From assembly GCA_017533605.1 (NCBI GenBank), contig JAFWKF010000002.1, positions 1 to 62,650 of the forward strand: 62,650 nucleotides of DNA. The letters run 5' to 3'. This document shows, piece after piece, positions 33,970-41,956 of this stretch. A program made the translations under genes and the position numbers. Every line of letters begins with the position of its first letter. The stretch's first letter is position 1. This stretch comes from Candidatus Saccharimonadota bacterium. GTDB taxonomy: Bacteria > Patescibacteriota > Saccharimonadia > Saccharimonadales > Saccharimonadaceae. The notes beneath the pieces were generated by a model. The model was not told where the DNA came from, did no database searches, and saw only the letters and a list, made by a program, of their open reading frames with translations.

Positions 33970-34845
33970 ATGGAGAAACTACATATTCCAGTGTTATTAT
34001 CGGAAGTTCTAGCAACTTTGGAACCGCATCCCGGTGACAAGTATTTAGATTTGACCGCCGGCTACGGAGGACATGCTAGCAAGATTTTGGATGTGACACA
34101 GAACTATAAGGATTCTTGCCTCGTGGATCGTGATGAATTTGCGATTTCTTATTTGAAAACCAAATTTCCATCCGAAACCGAGATAAAGCACGAAAATTTT
34201 TATAGCGCTATGTTGCAACTGATTGAGTGTGGAAAAACTTACGATATCGTTTTAGCTGATTTTGGAGTTTCTTCACCGCAGCTAGATAGGGAAGAAAGAG
34301 GGTTTTCGTTTAGATACGATGCACCACTTGATATGCGTATGGATCGGCGACAAGAATTAACAGCAGATACAGTAGTTAATAAGTACAGTGAACGCGATTT
34401 GGCAGATATTTTTATAAAATATGGCGAAGAGAGCCCAGGCAGGGCAGTAATGTTAGCCAGAATAATAGCACATCACCGTCCGATCAAAAGTACTATGGAA
34501 TTAGCAGAATTAATAAGAGCAAGATGGCACGGATACTCAAAAACCCATCCGGCAACGAAGATTTTTCAGGCGATTCGGGTCGAAGTTAATGATGAGCTAG
34601 GAGAAATCGGAAATGCCCTACCGCTACTTCCAAAACTATTAAATAAAGGTGGAAGAGTCGGTATTATTACTTTCCATAGTCTAGAAGATAGGTTGGTAAA
34701 GGATTATTTTAAAGAGATGGCAAGCCATGGGGAAGAGTCGGAACTTACAATTGTTACGAAGAAGCCTATCGTTGCAGATACACATGAATTAGTTATCAAC
34801 CCGCGAGCTAGGAGCGCCAAACTGCGAGTAGCTTTAAGGAATTGA
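33970..34845 (+). CDS. rsmH: 16S rRNA (cytosine-1402 N4)-methyltransferase RsmH
   Basis: An S-adenosylmethionine-dependent enzyme (291 aa) that methylates N4 of C1402 in the 16S P-site region. The SAM site is DLTAGYGGHA (about 22-31), DFGVSSPQLD lies near 95-104, GFSFRYDAPLDMRMD near 108-122, and the C-terminal TFHSLEDRLVKDYF near 232-245. rsmH classically opens the division/cell-wall cluster, as here, but mraZ is missing. Start ATG 33970; leaderless. Confidence 0.95.
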   Translation: MEKLHIPVLLSEVLATLEPHPGDKYLDLTAGYGGHASKILDVTQNYKDSCLVDRDEFAISYLKTKFPSETEIKHENFYSAMLQLIECGKTYDIVLADFGVSSPQLDREERGFSFRYDAPLDMRMDRRQELTADTVVNKYSERDLADIFIKYGEESPGRAVMLARIIAHHRPIKSTMELAELIRARWHGYSKTHPATKIFQAIRVEVNDELGEIGNALPLLPKLLNKGGRVGIITFHSLEDRLVKDYFKEMASHGEESELTIVTKKPIVADTHELVINPRARSAKLRVALRN

Positions 34846-34874
34846 TAAAAATAAAAACATAAAAAGGAGGCAAA

Positions 34875-34940
34875 ATGCCAAAACAAATTATAGTTGCGAA
34901 TAAATCTCGCAAACAAACCGTAAAGGTTCATTTCCGCTAA
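34875..34940 (+). CDS. 21-residue basic micro-ORF between rsmH and ftsL
   Basis: ATG 34875 to TAA 34940 encodes 21 residues, beginning MPKQIIVANK and ending KVHFR, with eight basic positions (K, R, H). It has one of the strongest ribosome binding sites in the window (AAAAAGGAGG, 5 nt before ATG). It is followed at once by a long hairpin (34942-34994). It may be a real micro-protein or a leader peptide whose translation affects folding of the RNA downstream. No family is known to me. Confidence 0.55.
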   Translation: MPKQIIVANKSRKQTVKVHFR

Positions 34941-34941
34941 A

Positions 34942-34994
34942 GTCTCCCTCACCTTGAGTGGGTGAGTGGGGAATACCCACTCAAGGTCCGAGAC
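34942..34994 (+). repeat. Long hairpin E5 after the micro-ORF
   Basis: GTCTC (34942-34946) pairs with GAGAC (34990-34994) and ACCTTGAGTGGGT (34951-34963) pairs perfectly with ACCCACTCAAGGT (34975-34987). No T run follows, so it is not a simple terminator. It shares a GGTCC near the right arm with palindromes E1, E2 and E4. Confidence 0.85.
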
Positions 34995-35182
34995 AAGAGC
35001 GACATGGGCCGAGATCGGTCCGCCAATTTAGAGTTTCACAGAGAGTGTGAAGTGTATGACCTTCCCGGGATAACCCTTGCAGTTTACTTATAGCTCTGGC
35101 TGTAAGGGCCCCGGACTAGGACAGGACATATTAACTGTGAGAAAAACAAATATAAAAATAAAAAATCCAGCGAGGAAAAAAA
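34995..35182 (+). ncRNA. Structured intergenic RNA segment inside the division cluster
   Basis: There is no ORF with a ribosome binding site. Successive helices are visible: GGGCCG/CGGTCC near 35006-35021, TTTCACA/TGTGAA near 35034-35051, and CCCTTGCAG/CTGTAAGGG near 35074-35108, enclosed by CCGGG/CCCGG. The stretch is more GC-rich than the surrounding DNA. Together with E5 it forms a ~190-nt structured region between the micro-ORF and ftsL, probably part of the dcw transcript. No known RNA family was recognised. Confidence 0.5.
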
Positions 35183-35533
35183 ATGATTAACCAAACTACC
35201 TATGTCACGAGGCGCGAGACATTTCAGAATAGTTTTGCACGTAATCGCAATACTGTTCGCCACACTAAGAGAAGTTTAGGTTCAATTTCTCAAATTGTGA
35301 TTGTGAGCATGCTGACACTAGTTTTTGGGTTGATTTATGTGGCAGAGGGAAGTAAAGCTACAAGTTTTGATTACGAGCTATCAAGTGTGGAGTCGGAAAT
35401 TACTGAAATGACTGCTAAAAAAGAAGATCTAGCAGTGGAAAGAGCTCGTTTGTCTTCAATCGCCGCAGCTAGAAATAGCACTGTGGCTGCTGCAATGGAG
35501 ACGGCGGCAGTGAGCGGTTATGCCACGGAATAA
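35183..35533 (+). CDS. ftsL: FtsL-like division protein
   Basis: A 116-aa bitopic protein: basic cytoplasmic N-terminus (1-33), one membrane segment (about 36-54, IVIVSMLTLVFGLIYVA), then a coiled coil (about 60-100) with heptads. Size, topology and place between rsmH and the PBP gene fit FtsL/DivIC, which links FtsQ/FtsB with FtsW-FtsI. Sequence similarity of FtsL is always weak, so the call leans on context. Its end overlaps the PBP gene by 14 nt. Confidence 0.75.
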   Translation: MINQTTYVTRRETFQNSFARNRNTVRHTKRSLGSISQIVIVSMLTLVFGLIYVAEGSKATSFDYELSSVESEITEMTAKKEDLAVERARLSSIAAARNSTVAAAMETAAVSGYATE

Positions 35534-37277
35534 TTCCAGTATTAGACAGCGTTTTAAGATTTTAAGAAATATAGTTTTTGTTTTAATAGGCGTAATTTTG
35601 GTGCGTCTATTTTTTATTCAAATTATTGAACATAATGCTTGGGTGGCAAAGGCTGATGAGCAACACACTTTGCTTGAAACTATTACGCCAAAACGTGGCG
35701 AGATATATATGATGGACGATGGGGAACCGGTAGTAGTGGTATTAAACCAGACTATGTATCAAGTAGTGATTGATCCTACGGTGACTAAAAAAGAGGATAT
35801 TGAGAAGGTTGTAAATGAGTACGTAAAGGAATATACAGTTGCGGACTTAAATGAAGTATATAATACGGAAGGTTTGCGTTATGCGATTATAGCAAAAAAT
35901 GTACCAAGGGAGACGGCAGAAAAAATAGCGGAATCTGGTATTCCAGCGATTTGGCTGAAGAAAACTAACCAAAGAGTATATCCAGAAGGAGAACTAGCTT
36001 CAGGGCTTCTAGGGTTTGTAAATAATGAAGGCGTGGGGCAATATGGTGTGGAAGGATCTTTAAATAAGGTGCTTGCTGGTAAAGAAGGTTTGATTAAAAC
36101 AACGGCAGATATTAATAAGGTGGCGCTTTCAATTGGTAATGATAATATTAAAATTCCGGCTGAAGACGGTGAGAATTTGGTTTTGTCGGTAGATCGTGGT
36201 TTAGAGAAAGGCGTAGAGGAAATTGCAGCGGAAACAGTGGCTTCTAGCACGGCTACTAATGCGGCAGTATTAATAATGGATCCAAGTACTGGCGAAGTAA
36301 TTACAATGGCAAACGTGCCGACTTATTCACCAGGGAATTATACGGAAGTCACGGATGCTTCAGTATTTGTTAATCAGGTGACTGATGTGCCATATGAGCC
36401 GGCGTCGATTTGCAAGAATTTTGCTTTTTCGGCGGCAATAAATGAGGGGTTGATGACGAGTGAAACAACTTATTTTAACCAGGGTTATGAAATAGTAGAT
36501 GACTGGAAAATTCAGAATGCTGAGCAAAGAGCATCGCTTTATGGCACTATTACAATGAAAGACGCTTTGTACTGGTCGCTAAACACTGGGTCTATTTATG
36601 CCTTGAAACTGCTAGGTGGCGATACGACCACGATTAACCAAACAGGTAGAGAAAAGCTGTATGATTATTATCATAATAAATTCCGTTTGGGGCAAATTAC
36701 AGGAATAGAATTAGTGGAGGCAGAAGGTTATATTGAGGATCCAAATGAAGGTTGGGGCCGTAATTCAACTTATGCAAACATGACTTTTGGACAGAATTTA
36801 GGCATCACGATGATACAGACCGCTACGGCGTTTTCGGCAGTGGTAAATGGTGGGACATATCATACGCCGAGCGTGGTAAGGGGAGTGATGGAAAACGGTG
36901 AGTTTAAAGCTAAGTCGTTCGTGGAAGATGTAAATGATAAAATTTTATCAGATGAGACTTCAGCCATGATGCGCGACATGCTAGTAAATAACCGTGGTTA
37001 TAAGGTGCGCGGTGGAATTGACCGGCCAGGGTATGCAATTGGCGGTAAGTCTGGTACGGCGCAGGTGGTGGTGAATGGAGCTTATGACGACACTTTTGCG
37101 CAATTGGTGGGCTCTTATATTGGCTTTGTTGGACCCACAAATGAGTTGCCAAAATACGTAATAATGGTTAAAATGTGGGGAGAGGGCCAAAGCATTGATA
37201 GTGGGCAGGCAATGACTTTGTTTGATTCACTTTCAAATTACCTCATTGATTATTTAAAGATAAAACCAGGGGCATAA
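35520..37277 (+). CDS. ftsI: Penicillin-binding protein 2 / FtsI-type transpeptidase
   Basis: A 585-aa class B PBP that cross-links septal peptidoglycan outside the cell. The N-terminal membrane anchor lies at about 13-30, then a dimerisation domain. The transpeptidase domain has the SxxK nucleophile motif SICK (EPASICKNF, near 299), SLN (near 349; SxN) and KSGT (GGKSGTAQ, near 509). The middle residue Cys of SxxK is unusual but permitted. Together with FtsW it forms the septal synthase. The start codon overlaps ftsL. Confidence 0.93.
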   Translation: MPRNNSSIRQRFKILRNIVFVLIGVILVRLFFIQIIEHNAWVAKADEQHTLLETITPKRGEIYMMDDGEPVVVVLNQTMYQVVIDPTVTKKEDIEKVVNEYVKEYTVADLNEVYNTEGLRYAIIAKNVPRETAEKIAESGIPAIWLKKTNQRVYPEGELASGLLGFVNNEGVGQYGVEGSLNKVLAGKEGLIKTTADINKVALSIGNDNIKIPAEDGENLVLSVDRGLEKGVEEIAAETVASSTATNAAVLIMDPSTGEVITMANVPTYSPGNYTEVTDASVFVNQVTDVPYEPASICKNFAFSAAINEGLMTSETTYFNQGYEIVDDWKIQNAEQRASLYGTITMKDALYWSLNTGSIYALKLLGGDTTTINQTGREKLYDYYHNKFRLGQITGIELVEAEGYIEDPNEGWGRNSTYANMTFGQNLGITMIQTATAFSAVVNGGTYHTPSVVRGVMENGEFKAKSFVEDVNDKILSDETSAMMRDMLVNNRGYKVRGGIDRPGYAIGGKSGTAQVVVNGAYDDTFAQLVGSYIGFVGPTNELPKYVIMVKMWGEGQSIDSGQAMTLFDSLSNYLIDYLKIKPGA

Positions 37278-37278
37278 T

Positions 37279-38301
37279 ATGACAATAAATGACGAAGTAT
37301 TCTATGGACTTTTGCTAGCAGTAGCAGGGTTTCTGTTTTCAATGATTTTGACACCGTTTTATACGCATTTCGCATATAAATATAAGTTTTGGAAAAAGCA
37401 GAAGCAAACTACAGTAGATGGTAAAGCTTTACCAGTAATGACGAAACTACATGCACATAAATTTAAACATGTTTTCCCGACGATGGCTGGGCTAATCGGT
37501 GTAGTTTCGGTCACGGTTGTGACTTGGGCGTTTAATCTTGATCGTGGGCAAACTTGGTTGCCACTAGTTGGGTTTTTAGGTGGGGCACTGGTTGGTGTAA
37601 TTGACGATGTAATTAATATATTTGGTTCTGGTAGGGGAGCAGCGGGGTTACGCGGCCCGGTGAAGTTTTTCTTGATTACTGTGGTGGGCGTGATACTGGG
37701 TTGGTTTTTCGCGGTGAAACTAGGTTGGACTACAATTCTGGTCCCATTCGTGGGAGATTTTGAAGTTGGGGCATTTTGGACGATTGTTATATTTGCTTTT
37801 GCAGTAGTAGCGACATCAAATGCTGTGAATATTACTGATGGGCTAGATGGTTTATCTGGTGGTCTTGCGATGATGGCGTATGCTGCGTTTGGCGTAATTG
37901 CTCTGTTTCAAGGTAACGTAATGCTGTTTGGCTTCTGTTTAACTGTGGTAGGTTGGCTACTTTCTTACATTTGGTTTAATGTACCGCCAGCACGTTTTAT
38001 GATGGGGGATACAGGCTCGTTCGCGCTAGGAGCGGGGCTTGGAGTAGTGTCTATGATGACAAATGCATTCCTACTCTTGCCGATTATTGGTTTGCCATTT
38101 GTTGTAGAAACGGCTTCTAGTTTGATTCAGCTTACTTCAAAGAAGTTTTTCCATAGAAAAGTATTTATTTCTGCGCCTTTGCATCATCATTTAGAAGCAA
38201 AGGGTTGGGGGGAAGCAAAGATTGTGATGCGATTTTGGATTATTGCTGGAGTTTGCGCGATACTGGGTATCTTTATTGCAGCAACAGGGGGAGCGATTTG
38301 A
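37279..38301 (+). CDS. mraY: Phospho-N-acetylmuramoyl-pentapeptide transferase
   Basis: An integral membrane enzyme (340 aa, about ten helices) that transfers phospho-MurNAc-pentapeptide to undecaprenyl phosphate, giving lipid I. Visible family motifs are GVIDDVINI (near 109-117), NAVNITDGLDGLSGG (near 175-189), MMGDTGSFALGA (near 240-251) and APLHHHLEAKGW (near 299-310, the HHH motif). It begins 1 nt after the PBP stop. Its TGA stop overlaps the ftsW TTG start. Confidence 0.95.
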   Translation: MTINDEVFYGLLLAVAGFLFSMILTPFYTHFAYKYKFWKKQKQTTVDGKALPVMTKLHAHKFKHVFPTMAGLIGVVSVTVVTWAFNLDRGQTWLPLVGFLGGALVGVIDDVINIFGSGRGAAGLRGPVKFFLITVVGVILGWFFAVKLGWTTILVPFVGDFEVGAFWTIVIFAFAVVATSNAVNITDGLDGLSGGLAMMAYAAFGVIALFQGNVMLFGFCLTVVGWLLSYIWFNVPPARFMMGDTGSFALGAGLGVVSMMTNAFLLLPIIGLPFVVETASSLIQLTSKKFFHRKVFISAPLHHHLEAKGWGEAKIVMRFWIIAGVCAILGIFIAATGGAI

Positions 38302-39527
38302 AAAATCGAAAGCATAAATCTGATTTAGCGATACTATTTGCTACGTTAGGTTTGATGGCAATAGGTCTAATTGTAATTTATGCGATTGGGCCGATGCGGG
38401 CGAACGTACTAAACTCAACTTATGGGACGGATTATGATGCAAACTATTTCTTTATCGGGCAACTGCGTTCGGTGGGGCTGTCTTTGATAGCGTTTTTTGC
38501 AGCGTTTAAGTGGATACCATATAAATACATTAAGAAATGGGCTAAGCCAATTATGATTGCTGCGTTGGCTTTGTCTGGGCTATTGTGGATTTTGGCTCTG
38601 GCGGGCTCTAGTTTAGCTAGATGTGAGCTAGGGGAATGTAGGTGGTTTAATTTTGGGATAGTTAGCTTTCAGCCGGCGGAGTTTTTGAAACTGGCATTAG
38701 TAATCTATCTTGCAGATTTTTTGGCACGCAAAAAAGAAGAGGGAAGCATAGGCAAAATGAAAGAGTTCTGGTTGCCGCTTTTAGTAGTGTGTGGGTTGTC
38801 GCTGTTTTTAGTGGTAATTGCGCAGGGTGATCTTGGTACAGGTGTGGCACTAATTGCGATAATTTTTGGAATGCTTTTGATGTCTGGGTTGCCGATGCGA
38901 CAGTATTTGATAATGGTGGCATTGGTGCTAGTAGTGGCAGTGGGGGCTGTAGCGACTTCTTCTCATAGAATGGAACGAGTAAATGCGTGGTTGGCGACTT
39001 TGTCTGGGAGTGAGAGTTCAGACTCAACTTATCACGTAGAAAATGCAATGCTAGCAATTGGTGTAGGTGGGTTTTTTGGAGTAGGAATTGGCAATTCAGT
39101 GCAAGCTACTGGGTATTTGCCAGAATCTATTAATGACTCGGTGTTTGCAATAATGGGAGAAACTTTTGGTTTTGTGGGTTTGTTTTTAATTATTGCAGTA
39201 TTTGCGGCGCTACTCTTTAGGATGCTAAAAGTAGCTGAGCACACAGAAGAGAACGAAGATCGGTTGCTGATAATTGGGGTGTTTTCATGGACTTTGGCGC
39301 AGGTGGTGGTGAATATTATGGCGATGACGAGTTTGGTACCGGTAACGGGGATTACTTTGCCTTTGCTATCTTATGGTGGTACTAGTATGGTCTTTATTGC
39401 TTTTGCTATTGGCCTAGTTTTACAACTTTCGTGTTATACTAGTAGGGAGGTAATAACAAATGAAGATACTAGTAGTGGGCGGGGGCTCAGGAGGTCACGT
39501 TACTCCAGCAGTCGCAGTCGTTCGTGA
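38298..39527 (+). CDS. ftsW: Lipid II polymerase / division protein FtsW
   Basis: A SEDS-family glycosyltransferase of about 409 aa with ~ten membrane helices, which polymerises lipid II at the septum with the PBP. Typical residues are FQPAEFLKLALV (near 126-137), the essential Asp in IAQGDLGTG, ESINDSVFAIMGETFGFVG (near 276-294) and PLLSYGGTSM (near 356-365). The start is TTG 38298, which overlaps the TGA stop of mraY (TTGA). The Arg/Ser-rich tail overlaps murG by 68 nt, an unusually long overlap. Confidence 0.93.
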   Translation: MKNRKHKSDLAILFATLGLMAIGLIVIYAIGPMRANVLNSTYGTDYDANYFFIGQLRSVGLSLIAFFAAFKWIPYKYIKKWAKPIMIAALALSGLLWILALAGSSLARCELGECRWFNFGIVSFQPAEFLKLALVIYLADFLARKKEEGSIGKMKEFWLPLLVVCGLSLFLVVIAQGDLGTGVALIAIIFGMLLMSGLPMRQYLIMVALVLVVAVGAVATSSHRMERVNAWLATLSGSESSDSTYHVENAMLAIGVGGFFGVGIGNSVQATGYLPESINDSVFAIMGETFGFVGLFLIIAVFAALLFRMLKVAEHTEENEDRLLIIGVFSWTLAQVVVNIMAMTSLVPVTGITLPLLSYGGTSMVFIAFAIGLVLQLSCYTSREVITNEDTSSGRGLRRSRYSSSRSRS

Positions 39528-40698
39528 GATTTTAAATGAAAAACCTCGTACTGAGGTAGAATTCTGGACTGATTTTAAATATTATAAAAATGTTACTAAG
39601 CTGACAACTGAGATTGGTTTTGCTTGGGGAGATGATCGTAAAAAAACTAATAAAACGCCATATATTCGGGTGAGGCGTTTGCCAGCAGGGAAGTTTCATC
39701 GTTATGCTAACTGGCATTTTAAGGATTATTTTACACATTTTGATGTAACGCTAAAAGAGTTGATTTTTGGGAATATTTGCGGATTTTTTGGGTTTTTGGC
39801 GGGAATTGTGACAAGCTTTTGTAGGATGGTAGTGAAGAAAAATCGTCCTAATGCGATTTTCCTAAAAGGCGGCTATGTGTGCCTGCCGATTGGGCTAATG
39901 GCGAGGTTATTTAAGATACCTTATGTGATTCATGAGTCTGATGTGGTGGCTGGTCTCGCAAATCGGTTGCTGATGAAGGGGGCAAGAAAAGTGGCGTTTG
40001 GGATGCCGCTAACTGACGAAATGAAAGAGAAACATCCAAATTATGTATGGACTGGGATTCCGGTAGGGCCGGAGTTTAAAGCGGTAAGCCAAGTTAAACA
40101 ATTATCGCTTAAAAAGGCTTTCTCTTTTAACGAAGAGAAGCCACTGGTGGTGATTACTGGTGGTTCGCAGGGGTCAGAGAACCTAAATGAAGCAACTAGA
40201 GCGATTTTGCCGGAGCTTTTAAAATTTGCATCGGTAGGTTTAGTTGCGGGACGCAAGCATTATGAAGATATGATTGATTTAAAAAAATACGAAAACTGGG
40301 ACAAGGCGAGTCTAGAATCTAATTTTAGGATGTGGGAATTTAATACCACGATGAATGAGCTGATGGGGGCGGCAGATGTAGTGGTATCGCGAGCTGGTGC
40401 GACTACGATTGCGGAACTAGCGGCTTTAAAAAAGGCGGTAATTTTAGTGCCATTTGCGCGCCTACCGGGCGCACACCAGCAGAAGAACGCCGAGAGGCTA
40501 AAAGAATCTGATGCGGCGCTTGTAGTTGATGATATGGAGATGGTAGAAAATCCTACAGTTTTGCTAGAAGAAATCCGGCATTTAGTTAAATCACCAAGAC
40601 TGAGAGCAGATATGGCTGACCGTTTGTGTGAAGAGGCTAGGGCAGATGCGGCTAAGCGTCTGGCTAATATAATTTTGGAAGAAGCTATAAATGGATGA
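39460..40698 (+). CDS. murG: UDP-GlcNAc:lipid I N-acetylglucosaminyltransferase MurG
   Basis: A GT28 enzyme (412 aa) making lipid II at the cytoplasmic membrane face. The N-terminal GGGSGGHVTPA (7-17) is the diphosphate-binding loop, HESDVVAGLANRLL lies near 151-164, GGSQGSENLNE near 229, and the C-terminal donor site has SRAGATTIAEL and PFARLPGAHQQKNAERL. It is ~50 residues longer than typical (~360), from an insertion near 35-110 with aromatic and basic residues, perhaps a membrane contact. GGGAGG precedes the ATG within ftsW. Confidence 0.92.
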   Translation: MKILVVGGGSGGHVTPAVAVVREILNEKPRTEVEFWTDFKYYKNVTKLTTEIGFAWGDDRKKTNKTPYIRVRRLPAGKFHRYANWHFKDYFTHFDVTLKELIFGNICGFFGFLAGIVTSFCRMVVKKNRPNAIFLKGGYVCLPIGLMARLFKIPYVIHESDVVAGLANRLLMKGARKVAFGMPLTDEMKEKHPNYVWTGIPVGPEFKAVSQVKQLSLKKAFSFNEEKPLVVITGGSQGSENLNEATRAILPELLKFASVGLVAGRKHYEDMIDLKKYENWDKASLESNFRMWEFNTTMNELMGAADVVVSRAGATTIAELAALKKAVILVPFARLPGAHQQKNAERLKESDAALVVDDMEMVENPTVLLEEIRHLVKSPRLRADMADRLCEEARADAAKRLANIILEEAING

Positions 40699-41296
40699 AA
40701 AAGCTTCGCCAAAATTAGTTAATCGGCGTGAGCATCGCAAGTCGTCTTTTAAAATGGGACGGACGATTGGCGAGAAAAGGGAAAAGTTAGAAACTGCAAA
40801 CGAGCGGGCGGCAGCGCGCAAGAAAGACAAGAAGAAAAAGGCGGTTCGGATTCTTTTGACTGTGGTGGGATTTTTGATTTTGATTGGGCTTCTCATAGTG
40901 TTGGCGGTGGCGCTAATTGGTGAGAGTAAGCCTTCTGATGAGGGTGGTGAAGAACAGAATGTGACGGTGATTTATGAGCCAAGTATTGAAGTAATTGACG
41001 AGGATAATCCTTCCGGACAAATAACGAGTAGGATGAGCTCGTACATTGGACAGGCGGAGGAGGATTTTAAGGATTTGGGTTATAAGCCAGCAAAGGCAGT
41101 GATACCGTCTGGTGCGGTGCGAGAGGTGGATTTTTATCTAGAAGAACGGCCTGGGTTTATTAAGATGATAATTGACCGTGGTAGCGCAGTGTCGGTAGAA
41201 GATGCAGATAGGATGATACGTTATCTGGAGAGTATAGGGGTAGGGCAGTATGAATATATAGATGTAAGAATAGAGGGGAAGGCCTACTGGAAATAG
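40691..41296 (+). CDS. FtsQ/DivIB-like division protein (tentative)
   Basis: A 201-aa bitopic protein: long basic cytoplasmic region (1-55), one membrane helix (about 57-78), and an acidic extracellular part of ~120 residues with the alpha-beta pattern AVREVDFYLEERPGFIKMIIDRGSAVSVEDADRMIRYLE. Position at the end of the division cluster after murG, overlapping it by 8 nt, is where ftsQ usually lies. A POTRA domain is not clearly seen and the protein is shorter than usual, so the name rests on context. Confidence 0.55.
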   Translation: MDEKASPKLVNRREHRKSSFKMGRTIGEKREKLETANERAAARKKDKKKKAVRILLTVVGFLILIGLLIVLAVALIGESKPSDEGGEEQNVTVIYEPSIEVIDEDNPSGQITSRMSSYIGQAEEDFKDLGYKPAKAVIPSGAVREVDFYLEERPGFIKMIIDRGSAVSVEDADRMIRYLESIGVGQYEYIDVRIEGKAYWK

Positions 41297-41521
41297 GGGT
41301 GTAACAGGGGTAAAAATGGTGCTTCTCTTCTATAGTTCGGTTTTTGTTCGGTAAAAAATGAGTTGTTTTTTGCGAATGGGGAAGGAAAATATGGAAAATA
41401 ACAGGGGAAATAGGTAAAAAGGGAAATAAAATGGGGAAATGTCAAATGTGGAAAACTTTGGACAAAAATCTAAAAATTGGGGCTTGGCTTAAGGGGTGGA
41501 GGCTAATTACAGGTGGTTTAA
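41297..41521. other. Non-coding stretch after the division cluster
   Basis: No ORF of note. It has G-rich words (AACAGGGG, GGGGAAATA) and two close GTTCGGT copies around 41334-41355. I see no terminator directly after the FtsQ-like gene. Confidence 0.4.
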
Positions 41522-41628
41522 GTGAAGTCTAAAACTATCTTTTTCGAACACGCTGGGACGCGTCCCAAGGGGCGTTCAAGGGCGCTCGTCCCAGCTTACG
41601 GTCCTCAAAAAATAGTTTTAGACTTCAC
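41522..41628. repeat. Nested palindrome E4
   Basis: GTGAAGTCTAAAACTAT (41522-41538) pairs perfectly with 41612-41628, extended by TTTTT/AAAAA after one bulged base (22 bp in all). Inside, GCTGGGACG (41552-41560) pairs with CGTCCCAGC (41587-41595). The core is strongly GC-rich in an AT-rich region. It has the same nested two-stem architecture as E1, E2 and E3. Confidence 0.88.
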
Positions 41629-41956
41629 GGGATTGCCGGATCCGTACTCGCCCTGTGAAAATATTATTTTATTAGGTCCGTTCAAAGCGAAATAAATTAG
41701 TATTTAGAAACATAAAAACACACATGCAATTTGCATTTTTAGGTGCAATTCCCGCCCGGCTGGGAATATTGCCCCATATTAGACGATTAAGTTACCGTCT
41801 AATAAGCATAAGCTTAATGTCTTGAAATCTATATTGTGCGACATTATAACTATGTTTGGAGAATGATTTAGGTTTCGGCAGCTGGTTTTTAAATCCGCTA
41901 GATCTTCCCACTTTTTATTTTATTTTTTTATTTAATTCTCTACCAGTTTTATAATT
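41629..41956. other. Structured non-coding stretch
   Basis: No convincing gene. Small hairpins are visible: TTCCC/GGGAA near 41748-41766, and TTAGACG/CGTCTAA near 41780-41803. The AT-rich end near 41915-41940 may end the VirD4-like gene's transcript. The hairpins in a row suggest another structured RNA, of unknown strand. Confidence 0.4.

Noticed and set aside
34942-35182. RNase P or SRP RNA
   Set aside because: The conserved GAGGAAAGTCC block of RNase P and the GGAAGGAAGCA-type block of SRP RNA are absent.
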